Below are positions 27,829-38,298 of a stretch of DNA of 64,000 nucleotides, in pieces. Every line of letters starts with the position of its first letter. The first letter of the stretch is position 1. A model generated the notes under the pieces. It was not told the DNA's origin, ran no database searches, and saw nothing but the letters and a program-made list of their open reading frames with translations. The position numbers and the translations under genes were made by a program. Source of the stretch: Flavobacterium psychrophilum (GTDB lineage Bacteria > Bacteroidota > Bacteroidia > Flavobacteriales > Flavobacteriaceae). The DNA lies in the NCBI GenBank assembly GCA_945862065.1, contig CAMAWT010000010.1:26832-90831 (forward strand), in the 5' to 3' direction.

Positions 27829-28764
27829 TTAGCTTAAAACTGATTTCAAAGCGTCATTCATGCTTCTCACAGCATCTGCACTTTTTGCAAATAATGCTTT
27901 TTCTTCAACATTTAAATGGATATCAACAATTTGTTCAATTCCATTTTTCCCTATAATACAAGGAACACCGATGCAAATATCATTTTGACCATATTCGCCT
28001 TCTACAAGAACAGAACATGGTATCATTTTTTTCTGATCGTTTAAAATACTATCCACTAAATAAGCAACAGAAGCACCTGGAGCATACCAAGCTGAAGTTC
28101 CTAATAAAGCGGTTAATGTAGCTCCACCTACCATGGTATCTGCAGCAACTTTATCCAATTGTTCTTGCGACAAAAATTGAGAAACGGGAATACCATTATA
28201 TGAAGCCAAACGAGTTAATGGAATCATAGTCGTATCTCCATGACCACCAATAACCATTCCTTGTATATCATTAGCTGGTTTGTCTAATGCTAATGATAAA
28301 TAGGTTTTGAATCGAGAACTATCTAAAGTACCTCCCATTCCAATAATTCTATTTTTTGGCAAACCTGTTGCTTTCAATGTCAAATAGGTCATTGTATCCA
28401 TCGGATTTGAAACAACTACAATAATTGTGTTTGGAGAATGAGCTAGCAAACTTTCGGCAACTGATTTTACAATTCCTGCGTTGATACTAATCAATTCTTC
28501 ACGAGTCATCCCTGGTTTTCTTGGAATTCCAGATGTTATAACTACAACATCACTTCCTGCCGTTTTTTCATAATCATTTGTAACACCAATTACCTTAGTA
28601 TTAAATCCTAAAGTGGTTTGTGTTTGCATAATATCTAAAGCTTTACCTTCAGCAAAACCTTCTCTGATATCTAATAATACGATTTCACTCGCAATTCTTC
28701 TGTAAGCAATAGCGTCTGCGCATGTTGCGCCCACATTGCCTGCTCCTACTATGGTAACTTTCAT
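27829..28764 (-). CDS. mdh: Malate dehydrogenase
   Basis: A 311-residue NAD-dependent malate dehydrogenase of the LDH-like type, interconverting malate and oxaloacetate in the TCA cycle. Rossmann motif GAGNVGATCA (7-16) with an acidic Asp32 favouring NAD; catalytic His175 (IGGHGDTT); substrate Arg residues at 82, 88 and 151 (PRKPGMTRE, SSRFKT). Arg rather than Gln at the 82 loop supports malate over lactate. Last gene of the gyrB operon, 25 bp after the DUF6588 gene. Confidence 0.96.
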   Translation of the reverse strand: MKVTIVGAGNVGATCADAIAYRRIASEIVLLDIREGFAEGKALDIMQTQTTLGFNTKVIGVTNDYEKTAGSDVVVITSGIPRKPGMTREELISINAGIVKSVAESLLAHSPNTIIVVVSNPMDTMTYLTLKATGLPKNRIIGMGGTLDSSRFKTYLSLALDKPANDIQGMVIGGHGDTTMIPLTRLASYNGIPVSQFLSQEQLDKVAADTMVGGATLTALLGTSAWYAPGASVAYLVDSILNDQKKMIPCSVLVEGEYGQNDICIGVPCIIGKNGIEQIVDIHLNVEEKALFAKSADAVRSMNDALKSVLS

Positions 28765-28789
28765 TGTATTGTGTATTTATATTAAAAAA

Positions 28790-29782
28790 TTAAAATTCAT
28801 ATTGTACTGAAAAATTTGAATTGACAAATTTACCAAATGCTATTGTTGATTGAACAAAAACTTTGCTAATTTGATATCTACAGGAAACTTCCGCTAAAAA
28901 ATTAGTTTTTGTTTTATAAATATTTTTCAAATTTTCGTTTAAAACATTTTGTACCGGAATAACTGATTCTATTGAACCAACTGGACCTGATAACACATAA
29001 CGAAAATCACTTGTGTTAGCAATTAAACCAGCAATTAATTCTATTTTTTTATACTCTTTGGAAGCATTAATCTGAAACTGATACGTATCAACCAAACCTG
29101 AAAGTTGATTAATTCCTAATGATCCGTAAGGAGTATTAACATCTAAAAAAGCAAAACGAACATCTTCTTTAGAATACGTAAGTGTTGCTGCAAGATTTAT
29201 ATGTTTGGTTTTTAATGATTTGAAATATTGATGTAAATTGTGTTTTAAACCAACACCATAAACTTGATATTCACTTTTTTTCAATTTTGTGTAAGGTGAG
29301 AATTTTACTAACAAATCAGTGCCATACCAAAGTGTCAACGAGCCATGAAAATGGGGATAAAAAACAAATTGCTGATTTATTCCTTGTGGTGAATCAACTC
29401 CAACTGGGGTTCCATCTAAATCACCTGACAAGAAATATTGTGTGTTATTTCCTAAAGCGGTTGGAACTTCTACTGAATTTGCATTTTCGATTGTGAAAAA
29501 AGATAAATCTGAATTTTTCAACTGAAACGATCTATCTCCATTTGGAACCAAAAAAATATTGGCATTTATACCTAAAGAAAAATTCCATAAGTCTTTCTTT
29601 TTAACGGTATTTACCCATGCTGATGAGGATTGATAAACAGCTGCATCAGTAGCGGGAGTTATGTATTGATCTGAATAATAAATGGCGTCTTTAATAAATA
29701 ATCCTAGATCATTTAAAAAAGCTTGCGTTTGTGAAAAGGTGATTTGGGCGGATAACAAAAAAAACAATAAAAAACATCTCAT
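28790..29782 (-). CDS. DUF6588-like exported beta-rich protein
   Basis: A 330-residue protein with a signal peptide (MRCFLLFFLLSAQITFS, then QTQA). The mature part is beta-rich with alternating hydrophobic residues and ends in an aromatic (VQYEF), as in outer-membrane barrels. The layout (AIYYSDQYITPATDAAVYQS, then GINANIFLVPNGDRSF) matches the DUF6588 family found between gyrB and mdh in many Flavobacteriaceae. Function unknown. Begins 3 bp after gyrB and is followed by mdh after 25 bp. Confidence 0.75.
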   Translation of the reverse strand: MRCFLLFFLLSAQITFSQTQAFLNDLGLFIKDAIYYSDQYITPATDAAVYQSSSAWVNTVKKKDLWNFSLGINANIFLVPNGDRSFQLKNSDLSFFTIENANSVEVPTALGNNTQYFLSGDLDGTPVGVDSPQGINQQFVFYPHFHGSLTLWYGTDLLVKFSPYTKLKKSEYQVYGVGLKHNLHQYFKSLKTKHINLAATLTYSKEDVRFAFLDVNTPYGSLGINQLSGLVDTYQFQINASKEYKKIELIAGLIANTSDFRYVLSGPVGSIESVIPVQNVLNENLKNIYKTKTNFLAEVSCRYQISKVFVQSTIAFGKFVNSNFSVQYEF

Positions 29783-29785
29783 AAA

Positions 29786-31756
<1,971 letters not shown>

Positions 31757-31764
31757 CTAACACG

Positions 31765-31772
31765 CAAATATA
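31765..31772 (-). promoter_or_regulatory. -7 element of gyrB
   Basis: TATATTTG on the minus strand (31765-31772), an exact TAnnTTTG match, 38 bp before the gyrB start codon; the -33 box is weak (TTAG about 20 nt upstream). Confidence 0.6.
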
Positions 31773-31846
31773 CATAAAAACCTATCTAATTTCATATTTT
31801 TATCGCGTTTTAACAACGAAGTTATCAACATTGACTATTGAAAAGT

Positions 31847-33268
31847 TTAAAGGAAAAATTCGTCTTTAAATCCAATTAAATAAAGTTTGTCTTTGGCTCG
31901 GGTTATGGCGGTATAGAGCCATCTAACATAATCAATATCAATTCCGTCTGGCAAATAAGGTTGCTCCACAAAAACAGTATTCCATTGTCCACCCTGCGAT
32001 TTATGACAGGTTATTGCATACGAAAATTTAATTTGAAGGGCATTAAAATACTCGTTTTCTTTAACTTTCTGAAATTTTTTATAGTTGGTGGTTTCGTCTT
32101 CATAATCTTTCATTACTTCTTGGTATAGCAAATTCGATTCTTCATAAGTCAACGATGGAGATTCACTGCTTAAAGTATCTAAAATAACAACCGTTTCTAA
32201 TGGTTTTTGATTGGGATAATCAATCATTCGGATTTTTATTTTTGCAAAATGAAACCCATACAATTCTTTAAAACCGAAAATTTCCAATACTTCAACGATA
32301 TCACCATTGGCAATAAAACCTGCTTCATCAGAATCTTTTAACCAAAAATAATTATTCTTTACAACCATTAAAAAATCTCCAACCGACAAATCGCTTTCTT
32401 TGTCTAATATTTTGGTTCGAATCTGTTGATTATATTGATTTGCTCGTTTATTTGACCGAACAATAAATGCTGTGTCTTCAATACTGTAATTGCTATACGA
32501 ATTATTGATAGCATCTTGAATATCATAACCGTTGCTTAGTCTTACAATGTCTTTAAACCCCTTTAATTTGAATTTAAACTCCGTAATGAACCTATCTTTC
32601 AGCAATTCTCTCAATTGGGTCGCATTATACAAAATTCCAGATCCTTCTTCCTGACGCATTACTTCGTCGAGTTCTATCGTTTTTACTTCTTTATCATAAT
32701 TGAGTTCTAAAGTGTCGCAATTCAATGCCGGACTTATATCTAAATGCACAGGAGGAAGCTGGGCTGTATCGCCAATTAAAAGCAACTTACAATCAACTCC
32801 AGAATATACATAGGAAATCAGATCATCCAACAACGAACCATTTTCAAACATTTTGGTCTCTGCTGAAACATCCGAAATCATAGAAGATTCATCTACTATA
32901 AAAAGGGTATTTTTATGCTTATTTTGTTGTTTTGTAAATTGAACGCCGCCGCCACTTCCCTTTTTTGGAAAGTATATTTTTTTATGAATGGTGTGGGCTG
33001 GTTTGTTCGAATAATTTGAAATTACTTTTGCCGCACGTCCTGTTGGTGCTAGTAAAACATATTTCTTATTAATATCAATCAAATTGTTTACAATGGTAGA
33101 TACAACCGTCGTTTTTCCCGTTCCTGCATATCCTTTCAAAACAAAAATTTCATTTGTATTAAAATTGGTACAAAACTCAGCAATCTTTTGAAAAAAAACA
33201 TCCTGTTTGTGGGTGGGCCTGAAAGGAAAATTTTTTAGTAATAAAGAATAGAAATTGGTAGATGACAC
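31847..33268 (-). CDS. RecD-like superfamily 1 DNA helicase
   Basis: 473 residues. Walker A GYAGTGKTT (46-54), Walker B/DExx around LFIVDESSMIS (about 125-135), motif LLIGDTAQLPPV (motif III) and the C-terminal UvrD-like YAITCHKSQGGQW and YTAITRAKDKLYLIG (motifs V-VI). The arrangement is that of short RecD-like helicases widespread in Bacteroidota, without RecB or RecC partners; 5'-3' unwinding in repair is inferred. It faces away from the DUF3822/rsmD genes across a 123 bp divergent promoter region. Confidence 0.87.
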   Translation of the reverse strand: MSSTNFYSLLLKNFPFRPTHKQDVFFQKIAEFCTNFNTNEIFVLKGYAGTGKTTVVSTIVNNLIDINKKYVLLAPTGRAAKVISNYSNKPAHTIHKKIYFPKKGSGGGVQFTKQQNKHKNTLFIVDESSMISDVSAETKMFENGSLLDDLISYVYSGVDCKLLLIGDTAQLPPVHLDISPALNCDTLELNYDKEVKTIELDEVMRQEEGSGILYNATQLRELLKDRFITEFKFKLKGFKDIVRLSNGYDIQDAINNSYSNYSIEDTAFIVRSNKRANQYNQQIRTKILDKESDLSVGDFLMVVKNNYFWLKDSDEAGFIANGDIVEVLEIFGFKELYGFHFAKIKIRMIDYPNQKPLETVVILDTLSSESPSLTYEESNLLYQEVMKDYEDETTNYKKFQKVKENEYFNALQIKFSYAITCHKSQGGQWNTVFVEQPYLPDGIDIDYVRWLYTAITRAKDKLYLIGFKDEFFL

Positions 33269-33364
33269 GATACATTATTTATAGCAAATTACGGAATTTT
33301 TTTTCTAATCTCTTCTATCAATACTATTCAAAACAAATATTACTTTAATTTATCATTTTATTTG

Positions 33365-33372
33365 TAAGTTTG
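33365..33372 (+). promoter_or_regulatory. -7 element of the DUF3822-rsmD pair
   Basis: TAAGTTTG (33365-33372) matches TAnnTTTG, 19 bp before the ATG at 33392; a TTTA 17 nt upstream is the only -33 candidate. Confidence 0.55.
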
Positions 33373-33391
33373 CATGTTTTAATATATACTA

Positions 33392-34198
33392 ATGAATTTA
33401 AGCATCACCGACAAAACATATAAAAAACTTTCCATTCAGGTTTCATTGAATGGTATGTCTTTTTGTGTTTTGGATATGCTGTCTGGTCAACCTTTATTAT
33501 TAGAAAAAATTCATTTTGAGTCCATTCAAAAGAACATTAATATCGAAGAATTATTTGAAAATGCCTTTTCACAATTTTCAATATTAAATAAAGAATTTGA
33601 TGAAATTACGGTAATACACAATAACAATCTTTCGACGTTTGTTCCAGTGGCATTGTTTGATAATGAATTAATTGGAAGTTATTTGCAATACAATACCAAG
33701 GTTTTTGAAACCGATTTTTTTACATTTGACGAATTACCAAATTACGAAATGAACAACGTTTATATTCCGTATGTTAACATCAATAATTTTTTTATCGATA
33801 AATTTGGTTCTTTCGATTACAAACATTCTAGCAGTATTCTTGTTACAAAAATTTTAGATGTAACTAAAAATAAGGACGACAGAAAAATGTTTGTTCATGT
33901 AAACACTACACAATTTGAAATAATTGTAGCTCAAAACCAAAAACTACTTTTTTACAACTCTTTTGATTACAAAACCCCCGAGGATTTTATATATTATATT
34001 CTATTCACAGCAGAACAATTACAATTAAATCCCGAAAACTTCAAGCTAGAACTTCTTGGTGCTGTTTCTGAAGATGATGCTCTATACAAAATTGCTTACA
34101 AATACATTCGAAATACACAACTTTTTGATTTTGAAAATGATTTTAACACCTTAGATTTACTTTCACAAAGAGAACACTTTATACTACTAAACTCGTGA
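33392..34198 (+). CDS. DUF3822 family protein
   Basis: A 268-residue cytoplasmic protein of the Bacteroidota-specific DUF3822 family, recognised by its start (SITDKTYKKLSIQVSLNGMSFCVLD), the internal DELPNYEMNNVYIPYVNINNFF and its place directly before rsmD. Family structure predictions resemble actin-like ATPases, but I see no clear phosphate-binding motif. Its stop overlaps the rsmD GTG start by 4 bases, so the two are translationally coupled. Function unknown; a link to ribosome maturation is guessed from the coupling only. Confidence 0.8.
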   Translation: MNLSITDKTYKKLSIQVSLNGMSFCVLDMLSGQPLLLEKIHFESIQKNINIEELFENAFSQFSILNKEFDEITVIHNNNLSTFVPVALFDNELIGSYLQYNTKVFETDFFTFDELPNYEMNNVYIPYVNINNFFIDKFGSFDYKHSSSILVTKILDVTKNKDDRKMFVHVNTTQFEIIVAQNQKLLFYNSFDYKTPEDFIYYILFTAEQLQLNPENFKLELLGAVSEDDALYKIAYKYIRNTQLFDFENDFNTLDLLSQREHFILLNS

Positions 34199-34770
34199 GA
34201 ATAATTTCAGGAAAATTCAAAGGAAGACGCATCACAGCGCCCAAAAACCTACCCGTTCGTCCAACAACAGATATGAGTAAAGAAGCATTGTTTAACGTGC
34301 TTAACAATCATTTTAATTTTGACGAATTAAAAGTCTTAGATTTATTTTCTGGCACCGGAAATATAAGTTACGAATTTGGCTCACGTGGCGCAGGTCCCAT
34401 AACTTCCATTGATGGCGATTTTGGTTGCGTCAAATTTATAAAACAAACGGCAGATGCCTTCGAATTTGATATTACAGCCATAAAAAGCGATGTGTTTAAA
34501 TTTCTCGAAAAACATCATGCCAGTTACGACATTATTTTTGCCGATCCTCCTTACGGAATTGACCAAAAAGAATTTGAAAAAATAGTGCATCTAGTCTTTC
34601 AAAACGAATTATTACACAACGATGGAATGATGATTATAGAACATTCCAAACACACCAAACTCGATCATCTCGACCATTTTTCGTTCCAAAAAAACTACGG
34701 TGGTTCTGTATTTTCATTCTTCGAAATAGCATCTGAAGAAGAAGAAATTCAAAAAAAAGCAGACCTATAA
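34195..34770 (+). CDS. rsmD: 16S rRNA (guanine(966)-N2)-methyltransferase RsmD
   Basis: A 191-residue SAM-dependent enzyme that methylates G966 of 16S rRNA during small-subunit assembly. Motifs: MRIISGKFKGRRITAP at the start, SAM-binding DLFSGTGNISYEFGSRGA (49-66) and the N6/N2-methylase motif FADPPYG with DPPY at 117-120. GTG start inside the upstream stop (GTGA). The last four or so codons overlap the 3' end of the antisense RNase P RNA gene, whose terminus is therefore fixed by protein-coding constraint. Confidence 0.94.
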   Translation: MRIISGKFKGRRITAPKNLPVRPTTDMSKEALFNVLNNHFNFDELKVLDLFSGTGNISYEFGSRGAGPITSIDGDFGCVKFIKQTADAFEFDITAIKSDVFKFLEKHHASYDIIFADPPYGIDQKEFEKIVHLVFQNELLHNDGMMIIEHSKHTKLDHLDHFSFQKNYGGSVFSFFEIASEEEEIQKKADL

Positions 34771-35070
34771 GCCGGATTCTGTATTCCGATAAATCGAAAC
34801 CCTTATCATTTATCTAGTCTTGCTGTTGCCAACAAGCTCCATCTTTCTACCCTTCAACAACGAACGAGAAGCTCTTACATGTTGATATACTTGAAATTTC
34901 ACCGCATAGAGTTTACCTGGTTTCACTACAGCACTACCTGTACATACTTTCTGTTGCACTTGTCCTAATCCCGATAAATCGGAACCGACGGGTGTTACCC
35001 GCTATGCTTCTCTTTGGTGTCCGGACTTTCCTCCCTCCGCCTAAGCGAACGACGATAAGGCGGTCTGCCC
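34757..35070 (-). ncRNA. rnpB: RNase P RNA, bacterial type A
   Basis: Ribozyme component of RNase P that matures tRNA 5' ends. On the minus strand the hallmark GAGGAAAGTCCGGACACC (CR-I, about 35013-35030) and the closing AGAATCCGGCTTATAGGTCTGC are present; GCAGACC near the 5' end pairs with GGTCTGC at the 3' end as P1. The internal ACAGAAA and GGTAAACTC (CR-IV/P8-P10 type segments) fit. The 3' end runs into a T stretch (34751-34758) and overlaps the rsmD coding end. Confidence 0.93.
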
Positions 35071-35072
35071 TG

Positions 35073-35080
35073 CAAAAATA
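35073..35080 (-). promoter_or_regulatory. -7 element of rnpB
   Basis: TATTTTTG on the minus strand (35073-35080), an exact TAnnTTTG match immediately upstream of the RNase P RNA 5' end, at the distance expected for transcription start near 35066-35070. Confidence 0.65.
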
Positions 35081-35149
35081 CACTTTTAAATACCAAAAAA
35101 AACCTTTTAATCAAAAACAAAGTCAATCGCCTTTTTTATTTGTAGCACC

Positions 35150-35268
35150 AAACCCCGTTTCAATTCGCAATCCGTCCTGCCATCGCCTTTATCTACCTCG
35201 CCCTTCGGGACATCGGTAGGATATCGGCTTTGTCAGGGCTAGTCTTGATATTTTGTTTTTCAGTTGTA
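35150..35268 (+). repeat. Family B hairpin repeat, copy 1
   Basis: Lies in the 419 bp gene-free stretch 35071-35489. Shares AACCCCGTTT, ATCGCCTTTATCT, TCGCCCTTCGGGAC, GGATATCGGC and TTTTTCAGTTG with the copy at 57010. CTACC (about 35193-35197) and GGTAG (35215-35219) close a stem with a CCC/GGG inner part and a bulged G before GATA. Orientation of function unknown. Confidence 0.75.
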
Positions 35269-35276
35269 AATTATTC

Positions 35277-35320
35277 GAAAGTCTTAAAGTTGAAAGTCTT
35301 AAAGTCGAAAGTCATAAAGC
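35277..35320 (+). repeat. Three tandem copies of a 15 bp unit
   Basis: GAAAGTCTTAAAGTT (35277-35291), GAAAGTCTTAAAGTC (35292-35306) and GAAAGTCATAAAGC (35307-35320). The rest of the gap up to 35489 is low-complexity AT-rich DNA with CTAATT runs, where I see nothing else. Confidence 0.8.
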
Positions 35321-35489
35321 AAATCTAGAAAATAAGCAAAAGTAAATTTCAAAAATCAAATGGGTAAATTATAAAATTTACTCATTCGCTCATTATCTAA
35401 TTAACTAATTTTCTAATTGATATTTTTTTTAATTTGAATTTTGATAAATTCAACTTTTACATCTATATTTGTAAACCAAGATAAAAACC

Positions 35490-36572
35490 ATGGAACAATT
35501 TGTAGTATCGGCAAGAAAATACCGCCCTCAAACATTTAAAGATGTCGTGGGGCAACAAGCCATTACAAATACGTTATTGAACGCCATTGAAACCAATCAT
35601 TTAGCTTCTGCCCTATTATTTACAGGTCCTCGTGGTGTTGGTAAAACAACCTGCGCACGTATTTTAGCCCGAAAAATTAACCAACCAGGTTATGATGATC
35701 CTAATGAAGATTTTGCCTTCAATGTCTTTGAATTAGATGCCGCTTCCAACAATTCGGTTGATGATATCCGAAGCTTGATTGATCAAGTAAGGATACCGCC
35801 CCAAACAGGAAAATACAAAGTATATATTATTGACGAGGTGCACATGTTGTCATCTGCTGCTTTTAATGCTTTCTTGAAAACATTGGAAGAACCACCCAAA
35901 CACGCCATTTTTATATTAGCAACTACCGAGAAACATAAAATCATTCCAACTATTTTATCTCGTTGTCAAATATTTGATTTTAAAAGAATTACAGTAAAAG
36001 ATGCCAAAGAACATTTAGCAGAAGTAGCTCAAAGTCAAGGTGTTCAATATGAAGATGATGCATTGCATATCATTGCACAAAAAGCCGATGGTGCCATGCG
36101 AGATGCTTTATCCATCTTTGATAGAGTCGTTTCGTTTTGTGGAAGCAATTTGACCCGTCAAGCAGTTACAGAAAACCTAAACGTTTTAGATTACGAGACC
36201 TACATTAATGTTACCGAATTAATTTTAGCAAATAATATCCCTCAAATATTAGTACAGTATAACGATATATTATCCAAAGGATTTGATGGCCATCATTTTG
36301 TATCCGGTTTGGCTTCTCATTTTAGAGATTTATTAGTCTGTAAAAATCCAGCAACACTTTCGTTACTCGAAGCAGGAGAACAAGCGCAACAAATGTATGG
36401 CACACAAGCACAAAAATGCGATCAAGATTTTCTGCTAAAAGGTATTGATATTGCAAACGATTGTGATTTAAAATACAAAGTGTCTCAAAATCAACGATTG
36501 CTTGTAGAGCTTTGTTTAATGCAGCTTTGCTCTATCAATCTTGATGGAGAAAAAAAAAAGCTGACTTTATAA
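35490..36572 (+). CDS. dnaX: DNA polymerase III subunit gamma (short DnaX form)
   Basis: 360 residues read in frame 0 to TAA 36570-36572. It contains the complete AAA+ clamp-loader ATPase: N-terminal VSARKYRPQTFKDVVGQ, Walker A GPRGVGKT (about 46-53), Walker B IIDEVHML and the SRC sensor (LSRCQIFDF), then domain III. The Cys zinc cluster seen in E. coli DnaX after Walker A is mostly missing (ARKINQPGYDDPNED), as in many Bacteroidota. The frame ends abruptly four codons after an A10-G run, as expected for a gamma-like product. Confidence 0.85.
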   Translation: MEQFVVSARKYRPQTFKDVVGQQAITNTLLNAIETNHLASALLFTGPRGVGKTTCARILARKINQPGYDDPNEDFAFNVFELDAASNNSVDDIRSLIDQVRIPPQTGKYKVYIIDEVHMLSSAAFNAFLKTLEEPPKHAIFILATTEKHKIIPTILSRCQIFDFKRITVKDAKEHLAEVAQSQGVQYEDDALHIIAQKADGAMRDALSIFDRVVSFCGSNLTRQAVTENLNVLDYETYINVTELILANNIPQILVQYNDILSKGFDGHHFVSGLASHFRDLLVCKNPATLSLLEAGEQAQQMYGTQAQKCDQDFLLKGIDIANDCDLKYKVSQNQRLLVELCLMQLCSINLDGEKKKLTL

Positions 36573-37231
36573 TTCCGCCCACCTATTTCCGTAAACAAGA
36601 TTATTCAATTGCAGAAGTTTCCATAAAAGAAACCAAACAAGAAGCCGCAAGTATTGAAAAAGTAATTCCTGAATCTCAACCTATTGAAATTAAAGAAAAT
36701 ACTTTTAAAGTATCTGTTCCAGAAATTAACACAAATACAATCAATCAAAATACCATTCATATTGATAACGGTCAGAAGGTATCGATGTTATCCTTGGCAA
36801 GCATCAAAGCCAAAAGAGATTTAGCAAACGCCCAAAAAGACATTGTAAAAGTAGAAGTTCATAACCCAACAGAATCTTTTACAGCTACTGAAATGCTCGA
36901 ATTTTGGTACAAATATGCCCAACGACTCAATGATAAAGGTCACATGATTATGGAATCTTTATTACGAATCAACGACCCAAAACTTGAAGGTACTACTATT
37001 GTTTATGAATTACCAAACGAAGGTTCAAAAATTGACTTTGATAGAGAAAAACCAGAATTATTAGGGTATTTAAGAGGTCATTTACATAATCACGACATTC
37101 AAATTGATGTAATTGTAAATGAATTGGTTAAAAGTAAAGTTGCCTTCACACCGCAAGATAAATACAACAGATTGAACGAAATAAACCCAAATCTAGAATT
37201 ATTAAGAAAAATGTTTGACTTGGAATTGTAA
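35490..37231 (+). CDS. dnaX: DNA polymerase III subunit tau (full-length DnaX, via -1 shift)
   Basis: A 580-residue clamp-loader subunit if the ribosome or RNA polymerase shifts -1 at 36554-36560. Residues 1-357 come from frame 0, then the frame continues from 36560 (A-D-F-I-I-P-P-T-Y-F-R-K...) without a stop to 37231. The shifted part (220 or so residues) has a linker with KETKQEA and a globular end (SFTATEMLEFWYKYAQRL and LELLRKMFDL) of the type found at the C-terminus of flavobacterial DnaX. An ATG at 36785 makes the tail look like a separate 148-residue ORF, but the intervening frame is open and coding-like. Alternative: a real frameshift mutation or homopolymer sequencing error. Confidence 0.8.
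36550..36560 (+). promoter_or_regulatory. dnaX slippery sequence (A10-G)
   Basis: Ten A followed by G. In the dnaX frame the last seven bases read A AAA AAG, the same heptamer that drives the -1 shift in E. coli dnaX; the long A run also permits transcriptional slippage as described for Thermus dnaX. GGAG stands directly upstream. No strong downstream hairpin is obvious. Confidence 0.7.
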
Positions 37232-37267
37232 TCCAAATCAAACATTTTAATGGCAATTTGAATAGTT

Positions 37268-38260
37268 CTATTTCTTCAAGAAATTAACCAAACCATTCAT
37301 GTATGTTTTTTGGTCATCATACATACACATATGACTTCCATTTGCACAGTATAAATAAGTTCCTTTTTTACATTGTGAAGCCATCCATTTCATGTATTCT
37401 GGATTCATCGTGTCATATTTGGCACCAATAACAAGCGTTGGAATTGCAATGGACGGTAGTTGTTTAGAAACATCCCAATTGGTTAATTTACCTGATAACC
37501 CTAATTCGCTTGGCCCTTGCATTGTAATATAAAGTGATGAATTGGACTTAGACATCGAACGCGTAACTGGCTCTGGCCAATTGTTTATTGGCATTCTTAA
37601 AATATGTTCGTTATAAAAATTGCTCATCAACAATTCCATGTAGCGTGGGTTGGTATACTCTTTTTTGCTTTCAATTGCTTTAATTTCATTTAAAACAGTT
37701 GGATTCATTTGTTTTTCTAGAATTTTAGAATATTTTACATATTCTGGGCAACTTGCCATCATATTAGAAATGATCAAACCTTTCATGTTTTGTTGGTATT
37801 TTAACGCATATTGCATGCCTAAAATACCTCCCCAAGAGTGTCCAAGTATGTAAAAATTATCTTTATTAAGATTTAATGCAACACGAACTTGCTCTACTTC
37901 TTCAACATAACGAGGTAAATCCCACATAGTGGTATCGTTTGGATTATCTGAAAAACCAGTTCCTAATTGGTCATAATATATCAATTCTATTCCTTCTTTT
38001 GGTAAAAAACTTTCCATACATTCCATATATTCGTGAGAAAGACCAGGTCCGCCTGTTAATAGCAATAATTTTATTTTCGGATTGTTTCCAATACGTTTTG
38101 TCCAAACTTTAAAAGTTCCTTTTGGAGTGGTTATGGGAATAATTTTCACTCCTCCAACTTGAACTTCTTTTGAGTCATTTGAAAAATAAGTAGTTAAAGA
38201 ATCTTGCTGTTTGCAGGAAACAAACAAAATTATAAGCAAAGCAAATAATATTTTTTTCAT
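37268..38260 (-). CDS. Proline-iminopeptidase-like alpha/beta hydrolase lipoprotein
   Basis: 330 residues, S33 family. Lipoprotein signal MKKILFALLIILFVSC with lipid-modified Cys16, so probably anchored to the cell envelope. Catalytic triad: Ser142 (GHSWGG), Asp283 (GAKYDTMNP), His310 (NGSHMCMYD); oxyanion loop TGGPGLSHEY (69-78) and YYDQLGTGFS as in prolyl aminopeptidases. Likely releases N-terminal proline from peptides or hydrolyses related amides; exact substrate unknown. Convergent with dnaX across a 36 bp gap with no clear terminator. Confidence 0.85.
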   Translation of the reverse strand: MKKILFALLIILFVSCKQQDSLTTYFSNDSKEVQVGGVKIIPITTPKGTFKVWTKRIGNNPKIKLLLLTGGPGLSHEYMECMESFLPKEGIELIYYDQLGTGFSDNPNDTTMWDLPRYVEEVEQVRVALNLNKDNFYILGHSWGGILGMQYALKYQQNMKGLIISNMMASCPEYVKYSKILEKQMNPTVLNEIKAIESKKEYTNPRYMELLMSNFYNEHILRMPINNWPEPVTRSMSKSNSSLYITMQGPSELGLSGKLTNWDVSKQLPSIAIPTLVIGAKYDTMNPEYMKWMASQCKKGTYLYCANGSHMCMYDDQKTYMNGLVNFLKK

Positions 38261-38298
38261 TTTATTTTTATTAAATAATTAAACATCAATCAAATATA

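Noticed and set aside
35001..35220. Plus-strand frame at 34992-35219
   Set aside because: It overlaps the antisense 5' part of RNase P RNA and family B repeat copy 1.
36785..37231. Separate 148-residue gene after dnaX
   Set aside because: The frame is open and coding-like back to the dnaX slip site, so this is the tail of DnaX tau.
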